This document shows, in pieces, positions 33,034-42,350 of a stretch of 52,668 bases of DNA. The stretch spans positions 1-52,668 of the forward strand of contig CAYOQG010000004.1 in assembly GCA_964405925.1 (NCBI GenBank). The letters are read 5' to 3'. How positions within the stretch are numbered: position 1 is the first letter of the stretch; the number at the start of each line of letters is the position of its first letter. The notes beneath the pieces were generated by a model, which was not told where the DNA came from, did not search any database, and saw only the letters and a list, made by a program, of their open reading frames with translations. Source of the stretch: GCA-020344555 sp964405925. GTDB lineage: Bacteria; Planctomycetota; Phycisphaerae; UBA1845. The position numbers and the translations under genes were made by a program.

Positions 33034-34074
33034 TCACTCCTCAGTCTCGTCGTCAAAAAGAGCTTCTTCGGGGTCCTGGGGGGTGATGCTGTACTGGGCG
33101 ATGAGACGGCGGACGCGGGGTTGGTCGGGGTCGAGCTCGAGGGATCGGTGCCAGTGCTCCAGGGCCCGTTGGCGGAGGCTGATGTCGGTGGCATGGTGCA
33201 GGTAACGAAGCATGTTGATCGAGCCCAAGCCAGCGTGGGCACGGGGCAGACGCCATTCGCATGCCAGGGCTCGCTTGTAGCTCACCTCGGCGGCGTCGAA
33301 CTCACGCATTCGAAACAGGCAGTAACCCAAAGCCTCGTGGGCAGCGGCGAGTGCGGGGTCCAACCGGATGGCTTGTTCGAGTGAGTGCTTCGCCATCTTC
33401 AGGCGGTCTTGTTTCATGTAGGTATGTGCGAGGTTGATGAGGACGAGCGGCTGGTGGGAATCGCGTTCGAGGGCCTCCTTATAGGCCCGGATCGCGGCAT
33501 AGTGCTTATCCTGTGCCCCAAGAGCGACACCGAGGTTGACGTAGGCATGTGGCCTGGTCGGGTCGATCTCGATGGCTTTTTGAAATCGCTCGACAGCCTG
33601 ATCGTAGTCACCTGTCTCCTGGTAACACACGCCCAGGTTCACCTGAGCGTCGAAATCGTTGGGTTTGAGCTGGACGGCATGGAGGTAGGCTTGTATGGCC
33701 TCGGTAAGTCGCTTCATGAAGTGGTAAACTTGAGCCAGGTTGAAGGTGTCGTCGAAAGAGAAGGGGTCGCGGCGGATGGCTTCGATAAAGCAGTCGATGG
33801 CCCGTTCGTATTCGCCGAGGCGACGGTAGATGTAACCCATCCGCGAGTGGGCAGTGGGTAGCTGTGGGGCAAGCTCGGCTGCCCTCTCAAACTCGCGCAA
33901 GGCGGTCTCCAAATCCTCCTTGGCGAACAGCGTCTCTCCACGATAGATGTGCCACTTCGCCCGGACGGTCTGGATGGTGCCGCAACCGGCAGCCAAGACG
34001 ACAAGCCCGGCGAACATCGCAAGCGGTATAAGAAAGCGACCGATTCCGCCTGGCCGATGCCTACGGCGTGCCAT
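33034..34074 (-). CDS. TPR-repeat lipoprotein
   Basis: The protein has 346 residues. A basic head (ARRRHRPGG) and a hydrophobic stretch end in the lipobox LAAGC, so it should be membrane-anchored facing the periplasm or exterior. About eight tetratricopeptide repeats follow ('ALREFERAAELAPQLPTAHSRMGYIYRRLG', 'AIDCFIEAIRRDPFSFDD', 'AVERFQKAIEIDPTRPHAYVNLGVALG' and so on), which usually mediate protein-protein contacts. The C-terminus is acidic (DDETEE). ATG 34074 is the most compact start; ATG 34107 would add 11 residues. The open frame extends to 34320 but the extra sequence precedes the signal. Confidence 0.8.
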   Translation of the reverse strand: MARRRHRPGGIGRFLIPLAMFAGLVVLAAGCGTIQTVRAKWHIYRGETLFAKEDLETALREFERAAELAPQLPTAHSRMGYIYRRLGEYERAIDCFIEAIRRDPFSFDDTFNLAQVYHFMKRLTEAIQAYLHAVQLKPNDFDAQVNLGVCYQETGDYDQAVERFQKAIEIDPTRPHAYVNLGVALGAQDKHYAAIRAYKEALERDSHQPLVLINLAHTYMKQDRLKMAKHSLEQAIRLDPALAAAHEALGYCLFRMREFDAAEVSYKRALACEWRLPRAHAGLGSINMLRYLHHATDISLRQRALEHWHRSLELDPDQPRVRRLIAQYSITPQDPEEALFDDETEE

Positions 34075-34486
34075 ACTGCAATCCGAACCGAAACCGTGAA
34101 CTTCCATATCGCTTAGCGTTCCCGTTCGCCGCGAGCCTGCGATCGAGTCTCTCCCGTCTGGGTCGTATCGACCGCGCGGTGACCTATGATACAGTTGCAT
34201 TGTCCGGATGGACCAGCGATGGGGGGAGATCGACACTACGCCAAGACAGCGGCAACGTGGCGGGGTGAATATCGCCTCCCGTTCGGCAGTGCCCGCCGTG
34301 GCGCGCAGGCGTGGTCCCATTCGAGGGTCCGAGCGGGCTCCGTCCTTTGGCCGGACAGGTTCCGCTGGCGGCTCAGGCGGGGTGTTTGAACTTGTCCATG
34401 TTGATTTTTCGCCGCTCTGGGCTAAGATTCCACATTCCGCAGTCGGTGCCGGGAACTATGGAGCTCGAGAGGGAAGCTTGTCTACG
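34075..34486. other. Divergent region between TPR lipoprotein and glycosyltransferase
   Basis: No supported gene. A TATGATACAGT stretch near 34185 could be part of a promoter in either direction, but a -35 at proper distance is not convincing. Confidence 0.3.
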
Positions 34487-35314
34487 ATGTCGGAAGATCA
34501 CCTGCTGGCCATTCCAGTCTATAACGAAGAGCAATATGTCATCCGTGTCATCCAGGAGGCGAGGCGGTTTAGCCGGCATATTTTGGTGGTCGACGATGGT
34601 TCGACCGACCGGACGCCGGAATTGCTCCGCTGTGAGGGGTCGGTTCGGGTACTCACCCACTCCCGAAACCTCGGATATGGCAAGAGCTTGGCGGACGCAT
34701 TTGCCTATGCCCGGCAGGAAGGTTACCCGTGGTTGATTACCATGGACTGCGACGAGCAGCACGAACCGACGTTCATCCCCAAGTTCGTTGAGGCGATGGG
34801 GCGTGACGACGCGGATATCATTAGCGGGACGCGTTACCCGGATGGTTTTGACGTTGACGGATCAGCCCCGGCGGACCGACGGAGGATCAACCGTCATATC
34901 ACGGATGTGCTCAACCGGATGCTCGGTTTGAAGCTTACTGACGCATTTTGCGGCTTTAAGGCCTACCGGGTGTCCGCCCTCTCCTCGGTCAACGTCACCG
35001 TACCGGGTTACGCGATGCCGATGCAGTTTTGGGTGCAGGTTGCGCGCGCTGGCCTTTACGTGCGGGAGCTGCCTGTCCGCCTGATTTACAAGGATCCTAC
35101 GCGGCACTTCGGTGGCCCGTTGGACGACCCGGGCGCCCGACTTCGACATTACCTCGAGGTGTTAGAATGCGAGCTGGATGGGACCTCCCTTGAAACCGGC
35201 GATGTGGTGGCGGACGAGTGCCGGAGTTCCCGTGCCAGAGATCGCATCGGTCAGGTGAGAACGGGAGTCCGTGTGTTCAGCGCTTGTCGAGGTCGGCCGC
35301 GGAAACTAGGTTAG
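34487..35314 (+). CDS. Family 2 glycosyltransferase (DPM1/GtrB-like)
   Basis: The protein has 275 residues with the GT-A fold signatures: 'LLAIPVYNEEQYVIRVIQEA', 'ILVVDDGSTDRTPELL', 'SRNLGYGKSLADAF', 'ITMDCDEQHEP' (DxD-like) and 'GTRYPDG'. 'GLKLTDAFCGFKAYRV' and 'PMQFWVQVARAGLYVRELPVRLIYKDPTRHFGGPLDDP' follow. Such enzymes often transfer mannose or glucose from a nucleotide donor to polyprenyl phosphate, but no membrane helices are present and the acceptor is unknown. ATG 34487 is used; an in-frame TTG at 34478 with GAGGGAAGC is a possible start. The C-terminal 35 residues are Arg-rich and may be poorly conserved. Confidence 0.85.
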   Translation: MSEDHLLAIPVYNEEQYVIRVIQEARRFSRHILVVDDGSTDRTPELLRCEGSVRVLTHSRNLGYGKSLADAFAYARQEGYPWLITMDCDEQHEPTFIPKFVEAMGRDDADIISGTRYPDGFDVDGSAPADRRRINRHITDVLNRMLGLKLTDAFCGFKAYRVSALSSVNVTVPGYAMPMQFWVQVARAGLYVRELPVRLIYKDPTRHFGGPLDDPGARLRHYLEVLECELDGTSLETGDVVADECRSSRARDRIGQVRTGVRVFSACRGRPRKLG

Positions 35315-35340
35315 CCGCATCGCCGTTGACGTTTCACCCC

Positions 35341-36891
35341 ATGCTCGACTTTTCGAGACTGACAACGCCGGCAAATCATGGGGATGTGCTGGTGGCTCCA
35401 GACCCCTCCGTTTGGTTCAAGGCTCTTCAGGCAAACCACGTCTCACTCCGTCACACCAGAATCCGGCTGCTCGACTCGACATTGGCAGCTTGGCGAAGGT
35501 GGACCCGGGACGCGATCGTCGGTTCCGATGATGCTTTCGTCGTCGTGCTGGGACATCAACCCGCGTTCATTCACCCAGGTGTATGGGCGAAGCATCTGGT
35601 GGCCATGCGATGCACGTCTGCCGTCGGAGGGGTGGCCGTCAATCTTGTCGTGGACAGCGATGCTCCCCGACAGACCGTCCTATCGATTCCGTCGGTGACA
35701 GATGGCGGCGTCTCGCTCACCGCAGTGCTGTTCGTCCAACTTCGACAGGGCTGCGCCTATGAGCAGATTCCCCGACAGGACGAGACCCAGGTGAAGCGAT
35801 TCGAGGGAGACGTGAGCGAGGCCTTGGGCGACCGGTTCGAGCGTTCGCAGATGCCGGTTTTCTTCGACGCATTTCACCGTCCACCCGAAGCGCTGGACTG
35901 GGTAGACCAGGCCGTGTTCGCACGACGTGCCGTGGAGGCAAGCCTGGGGGTGGCGGTGGAAGATCGACGCGTGAGCCGAGTCTGGTGCAGTCCGTTATTG
36001 ATCGACATGTTGGTCCACGCCGGGCGGTTCGCCAGAAGCTACAACAACGCCCTTGCGGTCTACCGACGTAACCATCGTGTGCGAAGTGCCCAGCGTCCGA
36101 TTCCAGATCTGGAGTACGACGGCGACCGCTGTGAGGTCGCGGCTTGGGTGTACAGGGGAGAAAGCCCGCGTCGCCGGTTATTCGTCTCCCCCGCCGGCGA
36201 GTCACTTCGATTGTTTGCTGATCGGGATCCAATCGGGGAAGTGCCGACGGCGCGCCTTCAGTCCGGCGAGGATCTACCGTCGGTTCTTGACGAACTGAGC
36301 GAGTGGCGAATACGGCCGCGAGCCCTGACCTTGACCATCTGGGCGAGGCTTCTGCTGGCGGATCTGTTCGTTCATGGGATCGGTGGAGCGAAGTACGATC
36401 GGATCAGCGATGCGATCATGGCCGATTACTACGGGGTTCAACCGCCGCATATGGCTTGCGTATCCGCCACGCTACACATGGATTTGCCAAGTCATGGAAC
36501 GACGCCCGAAACCGCACTAAGTTTGCGTCACGCTTTTCGCGACCTCAAATACAATCCCCAGAGGCACGCGCCACACGACTTGGCCGTCGTTTCTTTGATC
36601 GAGGAGCGGATCGCAGCCGTGCGGAAAATGCTGGAATTGCGGTCGGGAGGTCGACAAAACCGACAGGCCCGCAGGGCTGCGTTTGCAGAGATTCGCCGGA
36701 TCAACGAAGCGATCCTGGCCAGGAAGGGCGATATGCTCGCATTCATTCAGACGGAGCTGATTGAGGCGTGCAGGTACTTGGAGGAAGACCGTGTTGCACA
36801 GGGCCGAGAGTACTTCTTTGGGCTCTATGATCGTGGGCGACTCGAGCAACTCATGGACGCTGCTCCCCCGGAGCGAGCGTTTCGTGTATAG
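35341..36891 (+). CDS. Conserved hypothetical protein, possible distant relative of BshC
   Basis: The protein has about 516 residues and is not confidently assigned. 'VLGHQPAFIHPGVWAKHLVAMRC' and 'VNLVVDSDAPRQTV' near residues 70-110, and later 'RPRALTLTIWARLLLADLFVHGIGGAKYDRI' near residues 325-355, echo the layout of the bacillithiol enzyme BshC (TGQQ..LF..P, W.a.EDHD, RP..rdL.LP...yigGp.E). The BshC-specific residues are not clearly kept. The C-terminal part is helical with many Arg, Glu and Leu, like the coiled-coil domain of BshC. If related it would join Cys to a glucosaminyl-malate; this is inference. ATG 35341 is used because the earlier frame to 35218 overlaps the upstream gene. Confidence 0.5.
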   Translation: MLDFSRLTTPANHGDVLVAPDPSVWFKALQANHVSLRHTRIRLLDSTLAAWRRWTRDAIVGSDDAFVVVLGHQPAFIHPGVWAKHLVAMRCTSAVGGVAVNLVVDSDAPRQTVLSIPSVTDGGVSLTAVLFVQLRQGCAYEQIPRQDETQVKRFEGDVSEALGDRFERSQMPVFFDAFHRPPEALDWVDQAVFARRAVEASLGVAVEDRRVSRVWCSPLLIDMLVHAGRFARSYNNALAVYRRNHRVRSAQRPIPDLEYDGDRCEVAAWVYRGESPRRRLFVSPAGESLRLFADRDPIGEVPTARLQSGEDLPSVLDELSEWRIRPRALTLTIWARLLLADLFVHGIGGAKYDRISDAIMADYYGVQPPHMACVSATLHMDLPSHGTTPETALSLRHAFRDLKYNPQRHAPHDLAVVSLIEERIAAVRKMLELRSGGRQNRQARRAAFAEIRRINEAILARKGDMLAFIQTELIEACRYLEEDRVAQGREYFFGLYDRGRLEQLMDAAPPERAFRV

Positions 36892-37007
36892 TCTCGGGTC
36901 TGAACCACCGGAAGGCCAGTGATCAGCTACAAACTGATCGAGCCGTGCCATAAGTATTACACAGTGACACTGAACAACCTCGTAATCAGACTGTATCGGA
37001 GACAACC

Positions 37008-37439
37008 ATGACCGACGAAGCGGGGAGTGGCCGTATCCACATCGATTCGGATTGGAAAGAGGAGGCTGCTCGAGAGAAAGAGCAACTGGCTCTGCAAGAG
37101 GAACAAGAACGGGTCAAGGCTGCCGCAGAAGGCAGGCCCACGGGTCCAGCGGGTGCGGTGGCGCCGACGTTCCTCGAATTGGTCAACCTCTTGGCCATGC
37201 AAGCGGCGGTCGGGCTGGGTGGCCTAAAGGGGCCGGGCGGCGAGACGATTCCACCCAACCCCATCGCTGCGAAGCATTACATCGACCTCATGGAAACGCT
37301 CAGGGAGAAAACCGAGGGTAACCTGAACGACGATGAGAGGCGGACGCTCGATGCGATACTGCACGAGCTGCGTATGCACTACGTGCAGGCTGTCTCTGCT
37401 CCGCCATCACCGTCGGGAGAAAAGAACGACAAGGGCTAA
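37008..37439 (+). CDS. DUF1844-family protein
   Basis: The protein has 143 residues. The N-terminal half is charged, with a Glu/Arg/Lys-rich helix (EEAAREKEQLALQEEQERVKAA). The C-terminal half shows the DUF1844 pattern: 'TFLELVNLLAMQAAVGLGG', 'IAAKHYIDLMETLREKTEGNLNDDERRTLDAILHELRMHYV'. The family is common in planctomycetes and several other phyla; its biochemical role is unknown. A GGAG lies about 8 nt before ATG 37008. It follows the BshC-like gene on the same strand by 116 bp. Confidence 0.85.
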   Translation: MTDEAGSGRIHIDSDWKEEAAREKEQLALQEEQERVKAAAEGRPTGPAGAVAPTFLELVNLLAMQAAVGLGGLKGPGGETIPPNPIAAKHYIDLMETLREKTEGNLNDDERRTLDAILHELRMHYVQAVSAPPSPSGEKNDKG

Positions 37440-37486
37440 CTACGTTTTGGTGTGTTGATGGCGGAGCTGGATTGGATCACAGTTGA

Positions 37487-37513
37487 GGATTGCCGCTTGC
37501 CCCCGGGCAATCC
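37487..37513. other. Hairpin(s) between the DUF1844 and rhomboid genes
   Basis: GGATTGCC (37487-37494) pairs perfectly with GGCAATCC (37506-37513) across an 11-nt loop. A second CGGGCC/GGCCCG stem follows at 37532-37553. No T-tract is present, so they may terminate weakly or act on mRNA stability. Confidence 0.45.
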
Positions 37514-37600
37514 AACTCGCGTCGCTCCGCGCGGGCCTCAGGCCTGCGGCCCGGGGTCGCGCATATCGGCAGAATCCTATTAGGACTCGTATAAGAAAAG

Positions 37601-38821
37601 ATGTTCGTCCTCATTCCGATCCGGACTGAATCTGTCATTCGACGCACACCCACAGTCAACTACCTTCTGATCGGTGCGAACGTCGTTGTCTTCTTGCTAT
37701 TCAATGATGCCTTATCGCCCAATGCGCTTGTTGAGCTGAAATCTCGCTACTTGGCCCTTCATTCGGACCAACCCGCCCTACACCAGTTCTTTACATACCA
37801 GTTTCTACACGCCGATTTGTGGCATCTGCTTGGCAATTTGCTTTTCTTGTGGGTGTTTGGGAACAGCGTTAACTCGAAGATGGGCAACGGTCCCTATCTC
37901 TTGTTCTATCTCGCTGGCGGGGTGTTTGCCGCGTGGGGATACAGCCTGGTCACGCCCGGCCCATCCCAACTTGTTGGTGCATCCGGTTCGATCGCCGCGG
38001 TGACAACGGCTTATCTGGCCCTGTTCCCACGAAGTCACGTGACCGTGCTGGCTTGGATCTTCATCTTCATTCAGGTGTTCGAGGTGCCGGCCATGCTCTT
38101 GATCTGCCTGAAGATCATCGTCTGGGACAACATCATCGCCCCGGGGATCGGTGGACAGGGTGCAGTCGCTTACAGCGCCCACCTAGGCGGTTATCTCTAC
38201 GGGTTTGTGAGCGCCTTAGGGATGCTGTTCATTCGTGCCCTACCCAGAGACCAGTTTGACATACTTGCCCTTTGGAAGCGCTGGCATCAACGGCGGGAGT
38301 TTGCGACCGCGATGGCGGATCCATCCGCGGCTGCCCGAGCCCAATATGGAGCGGTGGCCCGTGCCCAAACCGATGACCCAAACCTGCGGGGAATCGAGCA
38401 ACGTCGGCTCGATGAGATCGCGGACCTGCGCAGCCATATCAGCGATCGCATAGAGCAAAAGGACAGCATCGGAGCCATCGAACTCTACGAGCGCTTAATA
38501 GAGCTTGAGCCGAAACAGTGCCTCTCTGAACGTCATCAGCTCGAGCTAGCCCGTGCGTTCTATCGCTCGGGACGTTTTTCGCAAGCTGCGGCTGCGTTTG
38601 ACCGCTATCTCGGGTGCTATGCAAACACCGCGGAGGCAGTGAATGTTCGCTTGCTGCTCGGCATTATTTACGCGCGAGACCTGCGGCAGTACGAAACAGC
38701 CGACAAGCACTTGACACATTGTTTCGAGGCGCTGTCGGATGACACGCGGCGCAGGCAGTGCTATCATTGGCTTCAAACCGTCCGGGCCGTGCTCGGACGA
38801 CCGGTGCCAGAGGGTCTCTAG
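37601..38821 (+). CDS. Rhomboid-family intramembrane serine protease with C-terminal TPR region
   Basis: The protein has 406 residues. The first about 215 are a rhomboid core: 'TYQFLHADLWHLLGNLLFLWVFG' with the structural HxxxHxxxN, the nucleophile Ser in 'LVGASGSIAAVTTAYL', and the catalytic His in 'AVAYSAHLGGYLYGF'. Rhomboids cut other membrane proteins within the bilayer. The rest (residues about 290-400) has TPR-like helices: 'IGAIELYERLIELEPKQ', 'LARAFYRSGRFSQAAAAFDRYL', which may present substrates or bind a partner. ATG 37601 begins a typical rhomboid N-terminus. It is not a GlyGly-CTERM rhombosortase by these motifs. Confidence 0.85.
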   Translation: MFVLIPIRTESVIRRTPTVNYLLIGANVVVFLLFNDALSPNALVELKSRYLALHSDQPALHQFFTYQFLHADLWHLLGNLLFLWVFGNSVNSKMGNGPYLLFYLAGGVFAAWGYSLVTPGPSQLVGASGSIAAVTTAYLALFPRSHVTVLAWIFIFIQVFEVPAMLLICLKIIVWDNIIAPGIGGQGAVAYSAHLGGYLYGFVSALGMLFIRALPRDQFDILALWKRWHQRREFATAMADPSAAARAQYGAVARAQTDDPNLRGIEQRRLDEIADLRSHISDRIEQKDSIGAIELYERLIELEPKQCLSERHQLELARAFYRSGRFSQAAAAFDRYLGCYANTAEAVNVRLLLGIIYARDLRQYETADKHLTHCFEALSDDTRRRQCYHWLQTVRAVLGRPVPEGL

Positions 38822-38882
38822 GTCTCCATCACGGCGCGGTGTCGCCAGCACGATGACGACCTTATTGGAGATGACAACGGCA

Positions 38883-39746
38883 ATGCCAGAAATCGCCTAT
38901 GTCAACGGAGTGTTTGGCTCAGTCAGCAACGCAAGGGTCTCGATCGAGGATCGCGGCTTCCAGTTCGGCGACGGCGTATATGAGGTCGTCGTCTCCTACG
39001 ATGGACGACTGTTTCTACTGGACCAGCACATGCGTCGGCTGCGACAAAGCGCAGCAGCCATCGGTATTACATACGACCTTGACGGCCAGCCACTCGAACC
39101 GGTCATCGAGGAGGGCTTTCAACGTTGTGGTTACTCCGATGCCATGATCTACATTCAACTGACGCGCGGAACAGCCCCACGATCCCACGATATCCCGAAA
39201 GATCTGGCACCCACGGTGGTGATGACGTTCAAGCCGCTGCCCTTGGTTCCCGAGGCGTTGCGACGACGTGGTGCCCACGTCATGACAACGCTGGATACAC
39301 GGTGGACAAACTGCTTCATCAAGGCGGTGACCTTGCTGCCCAACGTGCTAGCCAAGAAGGAGGCTGCCGACCGCGGCTACGACGACGCCCTATTTGTGAC
39401 CGAGACCGGTGAGGTCCGAGAGTGCACGTCCTCCAATGTATTTATGGCCAAGGACGGTCGGCTACTTTTTCCAACCCGCACGGAGTCCATTTTGCACGGG
39501 GTGACGCAGGTCTTTCTGCTTGAATGTGCGACCTCGATCGGTGTCGACGTTGCGGAAGAACCGATCCACATTGACACGCTCCGGGCAGCCGATGAGGTGT
39601 TCATGTCGGGCACGTTGGTCGAAGCGCTGGGCGTTACCTCAATAGACGATCAGCCCATTGGAAACGGACAGGTGGGGCCGATCACCGCACGGCTTTACGA
39701 GGAGTTCCAACGACGTTTACGTTGGGGCGAAACGGCGGACGGCTGA
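38883..39746 (+). CDS. dat: Class IV aminotransferase, D-amino acid aminotransferase type
   Basis: The protein has about 287 residues. Family signs in order: 'IAYVNGVFGSVSNARVSIEDRGFQFGDGVYEVV', 'YIQLTRGTAPRSH', 'NCFIKAVTLLPNVLAKKEA' (pyridoxal phosphate Lys in FIK), 'EVRECTSSNVFMAKDGRL' and 'ILHGVTQVFLL'. It would interconvert D-amino acids, D-Ala and D-Glu being the usual pair, for peptidoglycan precursors, in the cytoplasm. Branched-chain or 4-amino-4-deoxychorismate lyase relatives are less likely from the N-terminal pattern. ATG 38883 gives the family-standard start; ATG 38853 and 38871 lie upstream. Confidence 0.8.
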   Translation: MPEIAYVNGVFGSVSNARVSIEDRGFQFGDGVYEVVVSYDGRLFLLDQHMRRLRQSAAAIGITYDLDGQPLEPVIEEGFQRCGYSDAMIYIQLTRGTAPRSHDIPKDLAPTVVMTFKPLPLVPEALRRRGAHVMTTLDTRWTNCFIKAVTLLPNVLAKKEAADRGYDDALFVTETGEVRECTSSNVFMAKDGRLLFPTRTESILHGVTQVFLLECATSIGVDVAEEPIHIDTLRAADEVFMSGTLVEALGVTSIDDQPIGNGQVGPITARLYEEFQRRLRWGETADG

Positions 39747-40118
39747 TGCCTTTGCGACTGGGGTGGGAGTTGTGGCCCGATCGCGGGATACGAACGGGTG
39801 TGCCGGCGAGGCCCACGCCCTCTCACCCTATGGACATGTAGCGTTTTGCGGCGCCTTCTCCCCTTGGTTTTCTGAGGGGTCCTTGCTCCGTAGGTTCCGC
39901 TGCTGCTGAGAGAGGAACTGACCATCGGGCTAGCGTCTGACGTTTTCCTACGTTTGTCGGGCATCGCTGGCAATCGCCGACGCCTGGTGTGCCGATCTTG
40001 GGAAGCAGAAACCGGTTGATCGGTCACCTGGGGAATGAATACTTGAGGTCAGTGGTGTATGTACGACGTCTTGATGCCGTTGGCATCGAGACCTGGTGAG
40101 TTTTCGGAGGTTCCCATC
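39747..40118. other. Intergenic stretch before the beta-propeller lipoprotein gene
   Basis: No gene, RNA or convincing promoter found. A CGGAGG ribosome site for the downstream gene lies at its end. Confidence 0.35.
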
Positions 40119-42350
40119 ATGTATCGGTACGTGCTTCCATCCTTGGTTCTGGCCCTTGTTCCGGGTTGCGGCCTTCTCTCCGTACTCTTGCGGCTTGATC
40201 AGGAATCGGGTTCATCCGAGCTGAAGGCATTCAAATCGCGGCAGGAGCTGGCGGATTACTTCACCGTCCAGGTCAATGCCCGGCAAAGTGGTTTCCTCGA
40301 CCAAAATGGCGGCCTCTGGTTTGCCCCCGAGTCGGGACTGCCTGGGACTGAGGACGCGGCCGGGGTGGGTGGTGCTCCGGATGCAGCCCCACCAAGGGAC
40401 GGTGGAACCGGTGGCGGTGAGGGCGCTGCCGCCGATTCGTCGGAAAGCGAGTTTTCGCAGACCACGATCCAGGAGGAAGGTGTTGACGAGGCCGATGTCG
40501 TCAAGACTGACGGCAACTACGTGTATGTCATCCACAGCGGGGGAAACGACGGCAAGGGGCTGTTGCGAATTGTGGATATGTCGCCGCCGTTACAGCTTGC
40601 CCAGAGGGGCGAGTTGACGCTCCAAGGTTACGGCCGAGAGATCTACCTGCATGATGGCAAAGTGGTGGCACTGACGGAAAACTACGGCGGCTACTTCCAC
40701 GTCCTTCCCATGGAGACGGTCTCTGCACCGACGGAAGTCATCGATTCGGAGGAGCCGGTCAGCGATGGTGGCGATGATGAAGATGGGGTTGCCACGGATG
40801 CCGATATCGTGGCACCAGACGGGGTCATGGAATATGAATACGAGCGGCCGAGCACGGTGGTCACGATCATCGAGTCCTCCGACCCCGCCAACCCAGTGGT
40901 CCTTTCCGAGACGACGTTCGAGGGCACGCAGGTGTCGAGCCGGATGATTGACGGGGTGCTCCATCTGGCGCTGGCCAACTATCAGGACTACCTGTACGGA
41001 GTGATGCCGGGGATCGGTGAGCCGCGAGTCGTGTTGAGTGAGACGGACGTGGACGTCCTGATTCCCGACTTTGAGCGTGTTGACGGTGACGGGGAGACGT
41101 CAGGTGGTGATATGGTGACGTGGCGGGAGATGTATCATCCCGTCGACCCGGACGGTTTTGGGCTCGTGACGCTCGTCAGCCTCGACGTGGACAACGACGC
41201 GCAGTTCACGGCTGTTGGCGTGGTCGCGCAGCCGGGGCTGGTTTACTCCTCGCTCGACGCTTTCTATCTGACCGACACGGGGTATGACGTCCGCAACGAA
41301 ATCCGAGAGACGACGGACATTTACAGGTTTGCGTACGTGGGCCGTGGTGCTGAGCCGCGGGCGACGGGGAGCGTGCCGGGGCGGGTGCTCAACCAGTACT
41401 CGATGGGCGAGTACGAGGGGTACTTGCGGGTGGCGACGACGATCGAGGGTGGTTTTACGGCGTTTTTCGAGCGGATTCCGCCTAAGAACGCGGTGTACGT
41501 GCTGGGTGAGACCACGGGCGAGCCGGACGCAGGCACCGGTGAAGCGCAAACGACGGGCAGGCTCGGGGTGATCGGCAGGATCGAGGACATCGCCGTGGGC
41601 GAGCAGATTCGGTCAGCCCGGTTCATCGCCGAGCGTGGTTATCTGGTTACCTTCGAGCAGATTGACCCACTGTTCACGCTCGATTTATCCGATCCGACGA
41701 ACCCGCAGATTGTCGGCGAGCTGAAGGTGCCGGGTTTCTCGACGTTCCTTGTCCCGATGGATCAGGACCATCTCCTGGCTGTCGGTCAGTATATCCCGGA
41801 ACAGAGTCCGTTTGGAGGGTGGGGCGTGCAGCTCACCATCTTCGACGTGTCCAACTTCGCCGAACCCACGGAACTGGACAAGGTCGTCCTTGGGGCGGAT
41901 GGTGATGCCTCTTCCGAGGCACTCTATAATCCGAAGGCGTTCACCTACTTCGCGGAACGTGGGCTCGTCGCCCTCCCGGCGACGATCAACACGGGATGGT
42001 GGTTCCTAGAAGACGTTGATGTTGGAATCGTGCGGACGGGCGAGGGAGAAGGGGACGATAGTGTACCCGTGGAGCCTCCGCCGGATGACGGGCTGGTCGA
42101 TGACATGATCGCCCCGCCCATTCCGCAAGGCTTTGAGGGTCTGGTCGTGTTCAGCGTATCGGTGGAGGAGGGTATCAACGAGCTCGGTCGGATCAGCACG
42201 GTCTTCGATGAATCAGCCGGTTGGTGGTGGACAGCGTTTACCCGTGGTGTCTTCATCGGCGATGATGTCTTTGCGGTCACCGATCGCGGAGTGCGTGGTG
42301 CGTCGATCGCTGATGCGAGCACGGTTCTCTATGAGCTACCGTTTAACTAG
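40119..42350 (+). CDS. Secreted beta-propeller lipoprotein (PF09826-type)
   Basis: The protein has 743 residues. The signal ends in lipobox VPGC. A Gly/Ala/Pro-rich linker (residues about 70-110) leads to 'TTIQEEGVDEADVVKTDGNYVYVIHSG', the hallmark of the beta-propeller family that opens NNQVxGVDEADxVKTDG. Six or more beta-propeller blades follow, with 'LRIVDMSPP', 'IGRIEDIAVGEQI', 'SARFIAERGYLVTFEQIDPLFTLDLSDPTNPQIVGEL' and a final 'AVTDRGVRGASI'. It is likely a membrane-anchored extracytoplasmic protein; binding partners are unknown. ATG 40119 follows CGGAGG. Confidence 0.85.
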   Translation: MYRYVLPSLVLALVPGCGLLSVLLRLDQESGSSELKAFKSRQELADYFTVQVNARQSGFLDQNGGLWFAPESGLPGTEDAAGVGGAPDAAPPRDGGTGGGEGAAADSSESEFSQTTIQEEGVDEADVVKTDGNYVYVIHSGGNDGKGLLRIVDMSPPLQLAQRGELTLQGYGREIYLHDGKVVALTENYGGYFHVLPMETVSAPTEVIDSEEPVSDGGDDEDGVATDADIVAPDGVMEYEYERPSTVVTIIESSDPANPVVLSETTFEGTQVSSRMIDGVLHLALANYQDYLYGVMPGIGEPRVVLSETDVDVLIPDFERVDGDGETSGGDMVTWREMYHPVDPDGFGLVTLVSLDVDNDAQFTAVGVVAQPGLVYSSLDAFYLTDTGYDVRNEIRETTDIYRFAYVGRGAEPRATGSVPGRVLNQYSMGEYEGYLRVATTIEGGFTAFFERIPPKNAVYVLGETTGEPDAGTGEAQTTGRLGVIGRIEDIAVGEQIRSARFIAERGYLVTFEQIDPLFTLDLSDPTNPQIVGELKVPGFSTFLVPMDQDHLLAVGQYIPEQSPFGGWGVQLTIFDVSNFAEPTELDKVVLGADGDASSEALYNPKAFTYFAERGLVALPATINTGWWFLEDVDVGIVRTGEGEGDDSVPVEPPPDDGLVDDMIAPPIPQGFEGLVVFSVSVEEGINELGRISTVFDESAGWWWTAFTRGVFIGDDVFAVTDRGVRGASIADASTVLYELPFN

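Noticed and set aside
37590..37601. Possible leaderless promoter TATAAG just before the rhomboid ATG
   Set aside because: No -35 box is found 17 bp upstream.
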